A DNA stretch of 64,000 nt, taken from NCBI GenBank assembly GCA_963781485.1, contig CAWAFY010000002.1, positions 372,001 to 436,000 on the forward strand, given 5' to 3'. The DNA is from Tsuneonella sp963781485 (GTDB taxonomy: Bacteria > Pseudomonadota > Alphaproteobacteria > Sphingomonadales > Sphingomonadaceae). A program made the position numbers and the translations under genes. Shown here one piece after another: positions 50,816 through 59,226 of the stretch. Within the stretch, counting starts at the first letter, position 1. Each line of letters opens with the position of its first letter. A model generated the notes under the pieces. That model searched no databases and was not told the origin of the DNA. It was given only the letters and a program-made list of their open reading frames with translations.

Positions 50816-52072
50816 ATGCGATCGTCGTTTCTCGCCCTTGCCGCCTTGACCATCGCCAACGGCGCATTGGCCGCGCCGACCCCCGAACGGGTCGCGGCAG
50901 CGGCGCTGAATGCAACGCCCGTCTGGGACGGGCACAACGATGTGCCCGAACAGCTGCGTGAGCGGTATAAGGACATGATTGGCGATTTCGATTTCGCCGA
51001 TACGACGGGCACCGCCGACCCGGCAAAGGGCGTCGGCCCGATGCACACCGACCTCGCGCGGATCGCCCGTGGTCATCTCGGAGCCCAGTTCTGGTCGGTG
51101 TATGTAAGCGCCAGTCTCAGCGAGCAGCAGGCTGTCCAGGCGACGATCGAGCAGATCGACGTGATGAAGCGCTTGATCGCCCGCCATCCCGACCGGATGG
51201 AGTTCGTAACGACCGCCGACGGCGCGGCGCGCGCGATGAAGGCGGGTCGGGTCGCTTCGCTGCTCGGCATGGAAGGGGGGCACTCGATCGGTTCGAGTCT
51301 TGCGGTACTGCGACAGATGTACGCGCTGGGCGCGCGCTACATGACGATCACCCATTCCAAAAACACCCCTTGGGCCGACAGTGCGACCGACGCCCCGGCG
51401 CATGATGGCCTGACGCCGTTCGGCAAGGACGTCGTGCGCGAGATGAATCGGCTGGGCATGCTGGTCGATCTCAGCCACGTCAGCGAGAAGACGATGATGG
51501 ACACGCTCGACGTGGCGCGGGCACCGGTAATCTTCAGCCATTCGGGCGCGCGGGCGATCGACGGCCATGCGCGCAACGTGCCTGACAGCGTTCTGGCGCG
51601 GCTCAAGAACAATGGCGGAATAGTCATGGCGGTTGGCTATCCGACCTTCCTCAGCGAGAAGCGGCGCCAGTGGACCGCCAACATGGCTGCCGAGAAGGCG
51701 CGGCTGGAATCGCTGTGGCTCGGCAATCCTGCGGCCGTGACCGCCGGTTTGGCCGAGTGGCAGAAAGCCAATCCCGAAGTCCGCGCGACGGTCTCCGACT
51801 GGGCAGACCATATCGACCATATCCGCGCGGTTGCGGGGATCGATCACATCGGACTCGGCGGGGATTACGACGGGATGGAAACGGGGCCCGTCGGGGCGGA
51901 AGACGTGACCGGATACCCAGCACTGTTCACCGAACTGGCGCGACGCGGCTATTCGCAGGTGGACCTGCAGAAAATCGCCGGGGGGAACATCGACCGGGTG
52001 CTGCGTGCTGCCGAGAGCTATGCGGCGGCGCAGCGCTCCGATCCCCCGATCGAGAATCCCACCGCATTCTAG
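50816..52072 (+). CDS. Membrane dipeptidase (M19, renal dipeptidase family)
   Basis: A 418-residue zinc dipeptidase with a signal peptide (RSSFLALAALTIANGALAA). Metal ligands appear in WDGHNDVPEQLR (H-x-D), GMEGGHSIGS (bridging Glu), DLSHVSEKT and FSHSGARAI (His pair), and GLGGDYDGME (Asp). It cleaves dipeptides in the periplasm or outer face. The ATG at 50816 has GGAGATTGTTG upstream; in-frame TTG codons just before are less likely. Its stop codon overlaps the stop of the convergent channel gene in CTAG. Confidence 0.93.
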   Translation: MRSSFLALAALTIANGALAAPTPERVAAAALNATPVWDGHNDVPEQLRERYKDMIGDFDFADTTGTADPAKGVGPMHTDLARIARGHLGAQFWSVYVSASLSEQQAVQATIEQIDVMKRLIARHPDRMEFVTTADGAARAMKAGRVASLLGMEGGHSIGSSLAVLRQMYALGARYMTITHSKNTPWADSATDAPAHDGLTPFGKDVVREMNRLGMLVDLSHVSEKTMMDTLDVARAPVIFSHSGARAIDGHARNVPDSVLARLKNNGGIVMAVGYPTFLSEKRRQWTANMAAEKARLESLWLGNPAAVTAGLAEWQKANPEVRATVSDWADHIDHIRAVAGIDHIGLGGDYDGMETGPVGAEDVTGYPALFTELARRGYSQVDLQKIAGGNIDRVLRAAESYAAAQRSDPPIENPTAF

Positions 52073-52569
52073 GAATTGTCGCGCGGCGGTGCGCGTTCAC
52101 GCCCGTCGCCTTCGATTCGCCCGAGCAGTCGGACGAAAAACGCGGTCGACCATCCCAGCAGGATTACCCCCAGCACGCCTTCGAGCGCGCCGACCATCCG
52201 CCACTCGTGTGCGATCGAGGTGTCGTTGTAGCCGATCGTCGAATAGCTGATGGTCGAGAAATAGAGCGCGTTCTGGAAGCTCCACTGCGCGCCGACGAAA
52301 TCGTAGAGGAACGCGAATAGCCAGATCTCGACGAAGTGAATGAATATCAGCGCGAACACCACCACGAGGGTGAACAGCGTGCCACGAAAGCTCAGTGGCT
52401 CGAGGTGCTTGAGTCGCTCCTCGGCCGCTTCGCCGCGCATTGCGCGCTGAAGTGTGAACAGTCCGATTCCGTAAATCACTACACATAGCGCTATCATCCC
52501 CGCGCCAACCGCGAGTTGCATGTTGAACGTGGCATCGAGGACCTGCTGGTCGCTGGGCATTTTGTTCAT
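52069..52569 (-). CDS. Two-helix ion channel protein (potassium-channel-like)
   Basis: A 166-residue membrane protein with three hydrophobic segments: an N-terminal helix, FTLVVVFALIFIHFVEIWLF and GVLGVILLGWSTAFFVRLLG, with a pore-loop sequence between the last two. The selectivity-filter position reads STIGYND rather than TVGYGD, so ion selectivity may be altered. It belongs to the ion_trans_2 type. ATG overlaps the stop of the DUF1810 gene (ATGA). Confidence 0.83.
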   Translation of the reverse strand: MNKMPSDQQVLDATFNMQLAVGAGMIALCVVIYGIGLFTLQRAMRGEAAEERLKHLEPLSFRGTLFTLVVVFALIFIHFVEIWLFAFLYDFVGAQWSFQNALYFSTISYSTIGYNDTSIAHEWRMVGALEGVLGVILLGWSTAFFVRLLGRIEGDGRERAPPRDNS

Positions 52570-52982
52570 AGACGTTCCAAGGTGGCGGGATCCCGCAGGC
52601 TTTGGCAAAACGCATGGAGGGCGACGGAAAATCTGTTCGTACCGGAGGCCACAGCATCGAACAGCGTCATCGAACTGCGAAACTTGGTCGCGTCGATGGC
52701 GCCGAGAATGTCGATCGCAGTTCGCTTGCCGGTCCAGGTCAGCATAGCTCCAGTTGACGCAGCGAGCCGAGGCCCCAGCAGGGGGTGGTCAAGATATGCT
52801 TCAGCCTCTGCGCGATCCTCGATCGCGTAGAAAACCGCCATCTCGCTTCGACCCAGACCGGCGATCTGGGGGAAGATGAACCACATCCAATGGCTCCGTT
52901 TCGTCCCGGCTTCGATTTCGGCGAGCGCCGTTTCGTATACACCGTTGTCCTGCGCATCCACGAAGCGGGAGAGGCTGGTCAC
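52566..52982 (-). CDS. DUF1810 family protein
   Basis: A 138-residue soluble protein of the DUF1810 (calpastatin-like name in old annotations) family: RFVDAQDNGVYETALAEI, KRSHWMWFIFPQIAGLG, YLDHPLLGPRL and SSMTLFDAVAS are its marks. The function is not known. The start is GTG at 52982. It overlaps the channel gene by four bases and lies three bases from the DUF3008 gene stop. Confidence 0.88.
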   Translation of the reverse strand: MTSLSRFVDAQDNGVYETALAEIEAGTKRSHWMWFIFPQIAGLGRSEMAVFYAIEDRAEAEAYLDHPLLGPRLAASTGAMLTWTGKRTAIDILGAIDATKFRSSMTLFDAVASGTNRFSVALHAFCQSLRDPATLERL

Positions 52983-52984
52983 GA

Positions 52985-53164
52985 TTATTTCTTGTCAGGC
53001 AATCCCTTGCGCTTGGTTTCTGCGAAGTCCTCAAGCTCGTCTTCGCTCATCGAATCGTACATGTCCTTCGACGCGCCCTTGAGGTCTTTGACCTTCGAAT
53101 CTCCTCGCTTGGCGGAAAGCGCGGCACCGGCGGCCTGTTGCTGTGCTTTGGATTTTGCGGGCAT
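52985..53164 (-). CDS. DUF3008 family small basic/acidic protein
   Basis: A 59-residue hydrophilic protein: PAKSKAQQQAAGAALSAKRG, then KDLKGASKDMYDSMSEDEL and a C-terminal KRKGLPDKK. This is the DUF3008 pattern, often linked in annotation to stress or sporulation-like small proteins, but without a proven function. The ATG at 53164 begins the family N-terminus; the frame is open upstream into a fragment of another family. Confidence 0.88.
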   Translation of the reverse strand: MPAKSKAQQQAAGAALSAKRGDSKVKDLKGASKDMYDSMSEDELEDFAETKRKGLPDKK

Positions 53165-53302
53165 TTCAGTGACTCCTATGCCCGTCCAGTCCGATCCCCA
53201 CTTCAAAACCCTGGCGCCGTCTCGCTGCTCGATCAGATAGGCCGGATCCGCGGTGCTGCCATTGCGCACGAACTTCGATCCCTTGAGCGTTCGCTGCCAT
53301 AA
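53165..53302 (-). pseudogene. Possible DUF2945 (HVA1)-like C-terminal remnant
   Basis: Between the DUF3008 start and the next gene the same frame reads LKGSKFVRNGSTADPAYLIE then QRDGARVLKWGSDW, which resembles the C-terminal end of DUF2945/HVA1 proteins. A stop codon lies just upstream and the N-terminal half is missing, so it looks like a decayed fragment. The family call is from memory and weak. Confidence 0.4.
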
Positions 53303-53599
53303 TCACTGCGAGCCAAGCTGATCTTCCATGTCGGCAGCATCGGTCGCCTCCACTTCGCCAGTCATCGCGGGGGCAATCGGTTCGCCGCGATCGCCATCGG
53401 TCGTCTGCTGCTGTTCGGTGCTCACGCTCACGTAGCTGTCCTCAGGGTCCTGTGTCGCTGCCCCGGTCACCCAAATGATCGTCAGAAAACCGATCGCGAG
53501 GAGAGTCCCGATTATCAGGACCCAGCGCACGACACCTTCCTTCGAACCTCCGCTAGCCTCGGTCTCGCTGGTGTGAACTTCGTCGCCTTGCTGGTCCAT
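53303..53599 (-). CDS. Hypothetical single-span membrane protein, 98 aa
   Basis: A 98-residue protein with a polar N-terminus, one transmembrane helix (WVLIIGTLLAIGFLTIIWVTG, ~26-46) and a long acidic C-terminal half rich in Glu, Asp and Thr. I do not recognise a family. Base composition is in line with its neighbours. It lies between the DUF3008 region and dapD on the same strand. Confidence 0.7.
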   Translation of the reverse strand: MDQQGDEVHTSETEASGGSKEGVVRWVLIIGTLLAIGFLTIIWVTGAATQDPEDSYVSVSTEQQQTTDGDRGEPIAPAMTGEVEATDAADMEDQLGSQ

Positions 53600-53656
53600 C
53601 TCGAAAGCCTCCCTCGTAATCTCGCACGTTCTACGATTGGTTCGGAGCGCGGTTCC

Positions 53657-54496
53657 TCAATCGCGCAGGAGTTCGTTGATACCCGTTTTCGCGCGGGTCT
53701 GCGCGTCGACCGTCTTGACGATGACGGCGCAGTACAAACTGGGACCCGGGCTACCATCGGGCAGAGGCTTGCCCGGAAGCGATCCCGGCACGACCACCGC
53801 GTAAGGCGGGACCCGTCCGATGTGCACCTCACCGGTCTTGCGATCAACGATCTTCGTCGATGCGCCGATGAAAACGCCCATCGACAGCACGGCGCCTTCG
53901 CATACCCGAACGCCCTCGACCACTTCCGAGCGCGCACCGATGAAACAGTTGTCCTCGATCACCACCGGACCAGCCTGGAGCGGTTCGAGGACGCCGCCGA
54001 TGCCGACCCCGCCCGACAAGTGGACATTACGGCCGATCTGCGCGCAGCTGCCTACCGTGACCCATGTATCGACCATCGTTCCTTCGCCGACAAATGCGCC
54101 AATGTTGACGAAGCTGGGCATCAGGACGACGCCCTTGTCGATAAAGCTTCCGCGGCGCACGACGGCACCCGGCACCACGCGGAATCCGGCATCGCGGAAG
54201 CGATTCTCGCCCCAACCGGTGAACTTGAGCGGGACCTTGTCATATGCCGGCGCGCTCGCGCTGCCGCCCTCGATCACCGCGTTGCTGTTGAGGCGGAAGC
54301 TGAGCAGGACGGCCTTCTTGAGCCACTGATTGACCGTCCAGCCGCCCGACCCGTCGGGCTCTGCAACCCGGGCCTTGCCCGAATCGAGGAGTTCAAGCGC
54401 CGCTTCGACGACTTCGTTCACATCGGCATTGCCCGGTGTGATCTCAGTGCGACGCTCCCACGCAGCATCGATGGCGGTTTCCAGATCAGTGGACAT
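53657..54496 (-). CDS. dapD: 2,3,4,5-tetrahydropyridine-2,6-dicarboxylate N-succinyltransferase
   Basis: A 279-residue trimeric enzyme of the succinylase branch of lysine and diaminopimelate synthesis. The N-terminal helical domain contains TVNQWLKKAVLLSFR. The left-handed beta-helix shows hexapeptide repeats, e.g. GAVVRRGSFIDKGVVLMPS, NIGAFVGEGTMVDTWVTVGS and GVGIGGVLEPLQAGP, plus the late DAQTRAKTGINELLR. ATG 54496 is the family start; an upstream GGAGAG is about 11 bases away. Confidence 0.95.
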   Translation of the reverse strand: MSTDLETAIDAAWERRTEITPGNADVNEVVEAALELLDSGKARVAEPDGSGGWTVNQWLKKAVLLSFRLNSNAVIEGGSASAPAYDKVPLKFTGWGENRFRDAGFRVVPGAVVRRGSFIDKGVVLMPSFVNIGAFVGEGTMVDTWVTVGSCAQIGRNVHLSGGVGIGGVLEPLQAGPVVIEDNCFIGARSEVVEGVRVCEGAVLSMGVFIGASTKIVDRKTGEVHIGRVPPYAVVVPGSLPGKPLPDGSPGPSLYCAVIVKTVDAQTRAKTGINELLRD

Positions 54497-54672
54497 CGTA
54501 AGCAGCTCTCCAGCAGGCACCCCGAACCTCCGGCGCTAGCCGCGCCGAAAGGCCGGGGCAAGGGACCACCTGCCCGTGCTACCGGCTCGTCGCATGAGGC
54601 GACCATTGCCGTTCAGGGATTCTTCAACCACGGTCGGCAAGGTGACGGAAACTTTCGGGGACGCGACAGGGA

Positions 54673-57051
54673 ATGACTGACAGGCGGCGAATGGCGCGCT
54701 GGGAACTGGGATCCGCGCTGGCGATCCTGATGAGCGTTGCTGCCTGTGGTGGCGGCGGCGGCGGTGGTGGGGTTATCAGCACGCCAGGACCGACTCCTGT
54801 GCCGTCGCCTTCACCGACTCCGTCGCCCAGTCCCACACCGACACCCGTTTCGACAGCCGCGTTCGACACGGCCGAGTACCGGCGGTCCGACGGGCCAGCG
54901 TATCACAACGCGGCGATCGCGTGGGCGCAGGGTGCCAATGGAACCGGCGTCAAGATCGCTATAGTCGATACCGGGATCGACACCGACAGTCCCGAATTTG
55001 CCGGGCGGATCGATCCCGCGAGCGCTGACGTGGCAGGCAACGGCACGGTCGAGGCGTTCGATGATCACGGCACGAACGTCGCCCTGATCGCGGCCGCTGC
55101 GCGCAACAACACCGGCATCGTGGGAATCGCCTACAGCGCGACGATCGTCGCCTTGCGCGCTGACGAGCCCGGTAGCTGCGCGTCGAGCACCGCGACGACC
55201 GATGGCTGCCTGTTCAACGATCGCGATATCGCCGCCGGGATCGACCGCGCGGTGACGGCAGGCGCAACGGTGATCAACCTCAGCCTGGGTGGCGATGCGC
55301 CGAGCAACGCTTTGATTGTAGCAGTCCAGCGGGCCGCAGCGGCGGGCGTGGTGATTGTCGTTTCGGCGGGCAACGAAGGCGACGGCAGCGATCCGGCTAT
55401 CGATCCCAATCAGCCCAATCCGTTCGCCAGCGGCGTACGCAACGCCGGTGGTGCGAACGTCATCATCGTCGGATCGGTCAACAGTTCGAGCCAGTTCTCC
55501 AGCTTCAGCAATCGCGCGGGCACTCAGGCGTCCTGGTTCCTCTCGGCGCTTGGCGAGCAGATCTGCTGCGTTTACGAGAACGGCGTTCTCAAGGTCGAGA
55601 GCGGGCCGAGTGGAAACTTCGTCACCGTGTTCTCGGGCACGAGCTTCTCTGCCCCGCAGGTTGCCGGCGCGGTCGCGCTGCTCAAACAGGCGTTCCCGAA
55701 TCTCACCGGCGCCCAGATCGTCGACATCCTGCTGTCGAGTGCTCGCGATGCCGGGGCGGCTGGTATCGACCCGACGTACGGCCGCGGCATTCTCGACATC
55801 GCCGCAGCTTTCGCACCCAGGGGGACGACCACCTTGGCTGGCAGCACTGCAGCTGTCGCGCTTAACGACGATACGGCAATCGGCTCGGCCCCGATGGGCG
55901 ACGCTTTTGCGCGGGCCTCGGCGCAGGCGGTGATCCTCGACAAATACGGCCGCGCCTATGGCACGGACCTTGCCCGGAAGATGCAGAGGGCAGCGCTAGC
56001 GCCGCGTCTGCTCGGCGCGCTCGACGACAATTCGCGGCACGTCGGCGGCGGGAGTGATGTGTTGAGCTTCGCGTTCTCGATTGCCGACCGAACGAACGGA
56101 GCGAGCGCGTGGCCCACGCAGCTACGGCTCGATCGCCACGATGCGGAAGCAGCGCAGGTGCTCGCCGCGAGGGTCGCCATGAAGCTGGCGCCGGGCAGGC
56201 AGATCGGTTTCGCCTTTCGCGAAAGCGCCGAAGGGCTCGTCGCCCAGTTGCAGGGCCAGGAACGTCCCGCATTCCTGATCGCGGGCCAGGCGCGCGGCGA
56301 GACCGGGTTTGCCGCGCGAGGAAACGCCGCACTCGCTTTCCGCCAGCAACTCGGATCATGGGGCCTGACCGCGAGCGCCGAGAGCGGCCAGGCCTGGCTG
56401 GGTGCGCTGCGGGTGGTCGACGGCGCGATGGGGCGCCAGCGCGAGACGCGCGGCCTGGCCAGCTTCGCGATGAACGCCGACCGCCGCTTCGGCAATGTTG
56501 AAGCCGCACTGGGGCTGACCTGGCTGGACGAGGACCGCACAGTCCTTGGCGCTTTCTTTAACGATGCGTTTGGCGCGGGCGGTGCGCGCACGCTGTTCGC
56601 CGATGCGAGCGTGGGTTGGCGCGTGGCCGAAGGCTGGCGGCTGGGTGGCGCGGTGCGGCAGGGCTGGACAGGGGCAGAACGGTCGGGCGCGGTCGGCGCG
56701 GGATCGGACTTCGTCAGCCGGGGATGGTCGGCGGACCTGACGAAGGTGGGTGTAACGGGCCGCTTTGACAGCCTCGGGCTACGTATTTCGCAGCCGTTGC
56801 GGGTCGAAGGCGGGGGGCTCGCACTCAACCTGCCGGTCGGATACGATTACGCGACGCTCACACCGACTTACGGAGTACGGACGATCGAGTTGGCACCTAC
56901 CGGACGCGAGCTTGATAGCGAGATTGCCTGGACGGGGCGCCTGTTCGGTGGCCGCGCCGCGGCGAGCCTCTATTACCGCAAGAATCCCGGCCACATCGCC
57001 GCGCTGCCCGATGACAAGGGCGCGGCGATCAAGTGGTCGAAACGCTTCTAG
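54673..57051 (+). CDS. S8 family autotransporter serine protease with lipobox
   Basis: A 792-residue surface protease. Order: lipoprotein-type signal ending in MSVAAC (Cys25), a glycine run, a Pro/Ser/Thr linker (~35-60), the subtilase domain with Asp99 (IVDTGID), His132 (DDHGTNVA) and Ser324 (SGTSFSAP), then an alpha-helical/beta passenger tail and a C-terminal beta-barrel (~530-792) ending in SKRF, a typical outer-membrane barrel C-terminus. A lipobox on an S8 autotransporter recalls NalP of Neisseria. Its substrate is unknown. It ends five bases before the convergent phosphotransferase gene. Confidence 0.88.
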   Translation: MTDRRRMARWELGSALAILMSVAACGGGGGGGGVISTPGPTPVPSPSPTPSPSPTPTPVSTAAFDTAEYRRSDGPAYHNAAIAWAQGANGTGVKIAIVDTGIDTDSPEFAGRIDPASADVAGNGTVEAFDDHGTNVALIAAAARNNTGIVGIAYSATIVALRADEPGSCASSTATTDGCLFNDRDIAAGIDRAVTAGATVINLSLGGDAPSNALIVAVQRAAAAGVVIVVSAGNEGDGSDPAIDPNQPNPFASGVRNAGGANVIIVGSVNSSSQFSSFSNRAGTQASWFLSALGEQICCVYENGVLKVESGPSGNFVTVFSGTSFSAPQVAGAVALLKQAFPNLTGAQIVDILLSSARDAGAAGIDPTYGRGILDIAAAFAPRGTTTLAGSTAAVALNDDTAIGSAPMGDAFARASAQAVILDKYGRAYGTDLARKMQRAALAPRLLGALDDNSRHVGGGSDVLSFAFSIADRTNGASAWPTQLRLDRHDAEAAQVLAARVAMKLAPGRQIGFAFRESAEGLVAQLQGQERPAFLIAGQARGETGFAARGNAALAFRQQLGSWGLTASAESGQAWLGALRVVDGAMGRQRETRGLASFAMNADRRFGNVEAALGLTWLDEDRTVLGAFFNDAFGAGGARTLFADASVGWRVAEGWRLGGAVRQGWTGAERSGAVGAGSDFVSRGWSADLTKVGVTGRFDSLGLRISQPLRVEGGGLALNLPVGYDYATLTPTYGVRTIELAPTGRELDSEIAWTGRLFGGRAAASLYYRKNPGHIAALPDDKGAAIKWSKRF

Positions 57052-57055
57052 CCGC

Positions 57056-58141
57056 TTAGCCCGCCTCGGCCTTTTCGGCAAAGCTCCAAGCCTTTTGCGC
57101 GAGCGGATCGACCCGCGCGCTCATCGCCTTGGCGTGCGCGGAACTCGCGGTGCCGTCGATCACCCGCTTCTTGATTCCCTGAAGGATACCCGCCAACCGG
57201 AAGTGGTTGTAGGCCAGATACCAGTTCATGTCGGGCACGTCGCTACGACCTGTCGCGGCGCAGTAGCGTTCCACCACCTCGTCGAGCTCGGGAATACCCA
57301 GCGCAGCGCGGTCAAGATCCATGACGCCCGAACGGCCGCCGTTCTCTGTCACCCAGCTCATACAGAAATAGGTGAAGTCCGCCAGCGGATCGCCAAGGGT
57401 CGACAGTTCCCAGTCGAGCACAGCGCTGACCTTGGCCCGGTCGTGAGCGAAGATCATGTTGTCGATGCGATAATCGCCGTGGACGACGCTGGTGCGCGTC
57501 TGCTCCGGCAACGTGGCGGGGAGGTATTCGATCAACTTCTCCATCGCGGGCATGTGCTCGGTCTCGGAGAGACGGTACTGCTTGGTCCAGCGGTCGACCT
57601 GACGGCCGAAATAGTTGCCCGGCTTACCGTAATCCTCGAGCCTCGCCTCCGCGAGGTCGACATTATGCAGGGCCGCCAGGGTAGCGGTCATTTCGAGATA
57701 CACCGCGCGCCGCTCGTCCGGCGACGAACCCGGCATCGCGCCGTCCCAGATCGTACGTCCATCGACCATGTCCATCACGTAGAACCACGATCCGACCACG
57801 TTGTCATCGGTGCACAGTCCATATTGCCGCGCAACGGGAAAGCCGACCTTGTGGAGGCCAGACTGCACCTTGAACTCGCGATCCACCGCGTGCGCGCTCG
57901 GCAACAACTTGCCGTACGGCTTGCGTCGCAGGACGTAGTTCTTGTTCGGCGTCGAGATCTTGTAGGTCGGGTTCGACTGGCCGCCCTTGAACTTGCCCTG
58001 GCTAAGAGGGCCTTCGAACCCTTCCACGTTGGCAACCATCCATTCCGACAGGCGTGCTTCATCGAGGTGATCGGCCGCAGACGGCTCTACTGTACCGGTA
58101 AACGCTGTCTGGGCATCCTCGATGGCTGGCGGCTCGCTCAT
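57056..58141 (-). CDS. Phosphotransferase family protein (APH-like, ACAD10/11-type)
   Basis: A 361-residue protein of the aminoglycoside-phosphotransferase-like kinase family found as ACAD10/11 partner domain. Seen: KGGQSNPTYKI glycine loop, the Lys-containing YVLRRKPYGKLL, the Brenner motif VVHGDYRIDNMIF and the metal-binding LDWELSTLGDPLADF. In eukaryotic ACAD10/11 this kinase phosphorylates 4-hydroxyacyl-CoAs so that the dehydrogenase domain can act; a similar role here is inference. It overlaps the alcohol dehydrogenase by four bases. Confidence 0.9.
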   Translation of the reverse strand: MSEPPAIEDAQTAFTGTVEPSAADHLDEARLSEWMVANVEGFEGPLSQGKFKGGQSNPTYKISTPNKNYVLRRKPYGKLLPSAHAVDREFKVQSGLHKVGFPVARQYGLCTDDNVVGSWFYVMDMVDGRTIWDGAMPGSSPDERRAVYLEMTATLAALHNVDLAEARLEDYGKPGNYFGRQVDRWTKQYRLSETEHMPAMEKLIEYLPATLPEQTRTSVVHGDYRIDNMIFAHDRAKVSAVLDWELSTLGDPLADFTYFCMSWVTENGGRSGVMDLDRAALGIPELDEVVERYCAATGRSDVPDMNWYLAYNHFRLAGILQGIKKRVIDGTASSAHAKAMSARVDPLAQKAWSFAEKAEAG

Positions 58142-59226
58142 TGATCGAACACGATCACGCTGCGCGCGCTGTCTGCCTGTTTCATCTTCTCGAACCCATC
58201 ATTGACCTCGGCAAGCGATATCCGCTCGGCGATGATCGTATCGAGATCGAGCAGCCCGCGCAGGTAGAAATCGACCAGCCGGGGCAAGTCGACCGGGAAG
58301 CGGTTCATGCCCATGATCGCGCCTTGCAGTTTCTTGCCCGATAGCAGGTCAAGCGCACCGAGCCCGACCTTGCAGTCAAGCGGCATCATGCCGAGGATTG
58401 TCGCGGTGCCCCCACGACGCAGGACCCGGCAAGCAAGTTCAGCGGAAGCCGGGCGCCCGACAGCCTCGATCGCGTGGTGCACGCCGCCTTTCGAGAGCAC
58501 GACGACCTGCTCGACTGCGTCTTCGGCCAAGGCATCGACGGTATCGGTCGCACCGAGAACCTTGGCCAGCTCACGCTTGGCCGGCATCGGATCGCACGCG
58601 ATGATCTGGCCCGCTCCGGCGATCTTGGCAGCATTGATCGCTGCCAGGCCCACGCCGCCGCAGCCGATAACCGCGACGGTTTCTCCGGGAACCAGCTTGC
58701 AGGCGTTGAACACCGCACCCGCGCCGGTTGTCACCGCGCAGCCGATGACCGCGGCGCGATCGAGCGGCATATCGCGATCGATCGCTACGCAGGCGTGCTC
58801 GTGAATCAGCATCTGCTCGGCGAAAGCCGAAAGGTTCAGCATCTGCCCTACCGGGCTGCCGTCGGGGCGGGTGAGACGCGGTGCTTCTCCTTTCTGGCGC
58901 CGCGTTTCTGCTCCCAGGCACAGCGCCATGCGTCCGGTTACGCAGAATTCGCAGTGTCCGCAGAACGCGCTGAGACACGTGACGACATGGTCGCCCGGCT
59001 TGACCGTGCGGACCTCGCTGCCGACCGCCTCGACCACGCCCGCCGCCTCGTGTCCGGGGACGGCGGGCAGGGCGTGGGGATAAGTGCCTTCGATAAAGTG
59101 CAGGTCCGAATGACACAGCCCGCAGGCCGCTGTGCGGATCAGGACTTCATGCGGTCCCGGCTTCGCGATCGTAATCTCCTCAATCGCGAGCGGCTGGTTG
59201 GGCGCAACGAGTACGGCAGCTTTCAC
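58138..59226 (-). CDS. Zinc-dependent alcohol dehydrogenase
   Basis: A 362-residue medium-chain dehydrogenase. Catalytic zinc ligands C35 (CGLCHSD) and H59-E60 (PGHEAAG), and structural zinc cysteines C89, C92, C95 and C103, are all present. The Rossmann motif VIGCGGVGLAAI follows. Likely NAD-dependent; the class-III-like overall pattern and context suggest an alcohol or hydroxy-acyl substrate. The GTG start at 59226 overlaps the upstream acyl-CoA dehydrogenase stop; the earlier in-frame sequence is antisense-like. Confidence 0.9.
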   Translation of the reverse strand: MKAAVLVAPNQPLAIEEITIAKPGPHEVLIRTAACGLCHSDLHFIEGTYPHALPAVPGHEAAGVVEAVGSEVRTVKPGDHVVTCLSAFCGHCEFCVTGRMALCLGAETRRQKGEAPRLTRPDGSPVGQMLNLSAFAEQMLIHEHACVAIDRDMPLDRAAVIGCAVTTGAGAVFNACKLVPGETVAVIGCGGVGLAAINAAKIAGAGQIIACDPMPAKRELAKVLGATDTVDALAEDAVEQVVVLSKGGVHHAIEAVGRPASAELACRVLRRGGTATILGMMPLDCKVGLGALDLLSGKKLQGAIMGMNRFPVDLPRLVDFYLRGLLDLDTIIAERISLAEVNDGFEKMKQADSARSVIVFDQ

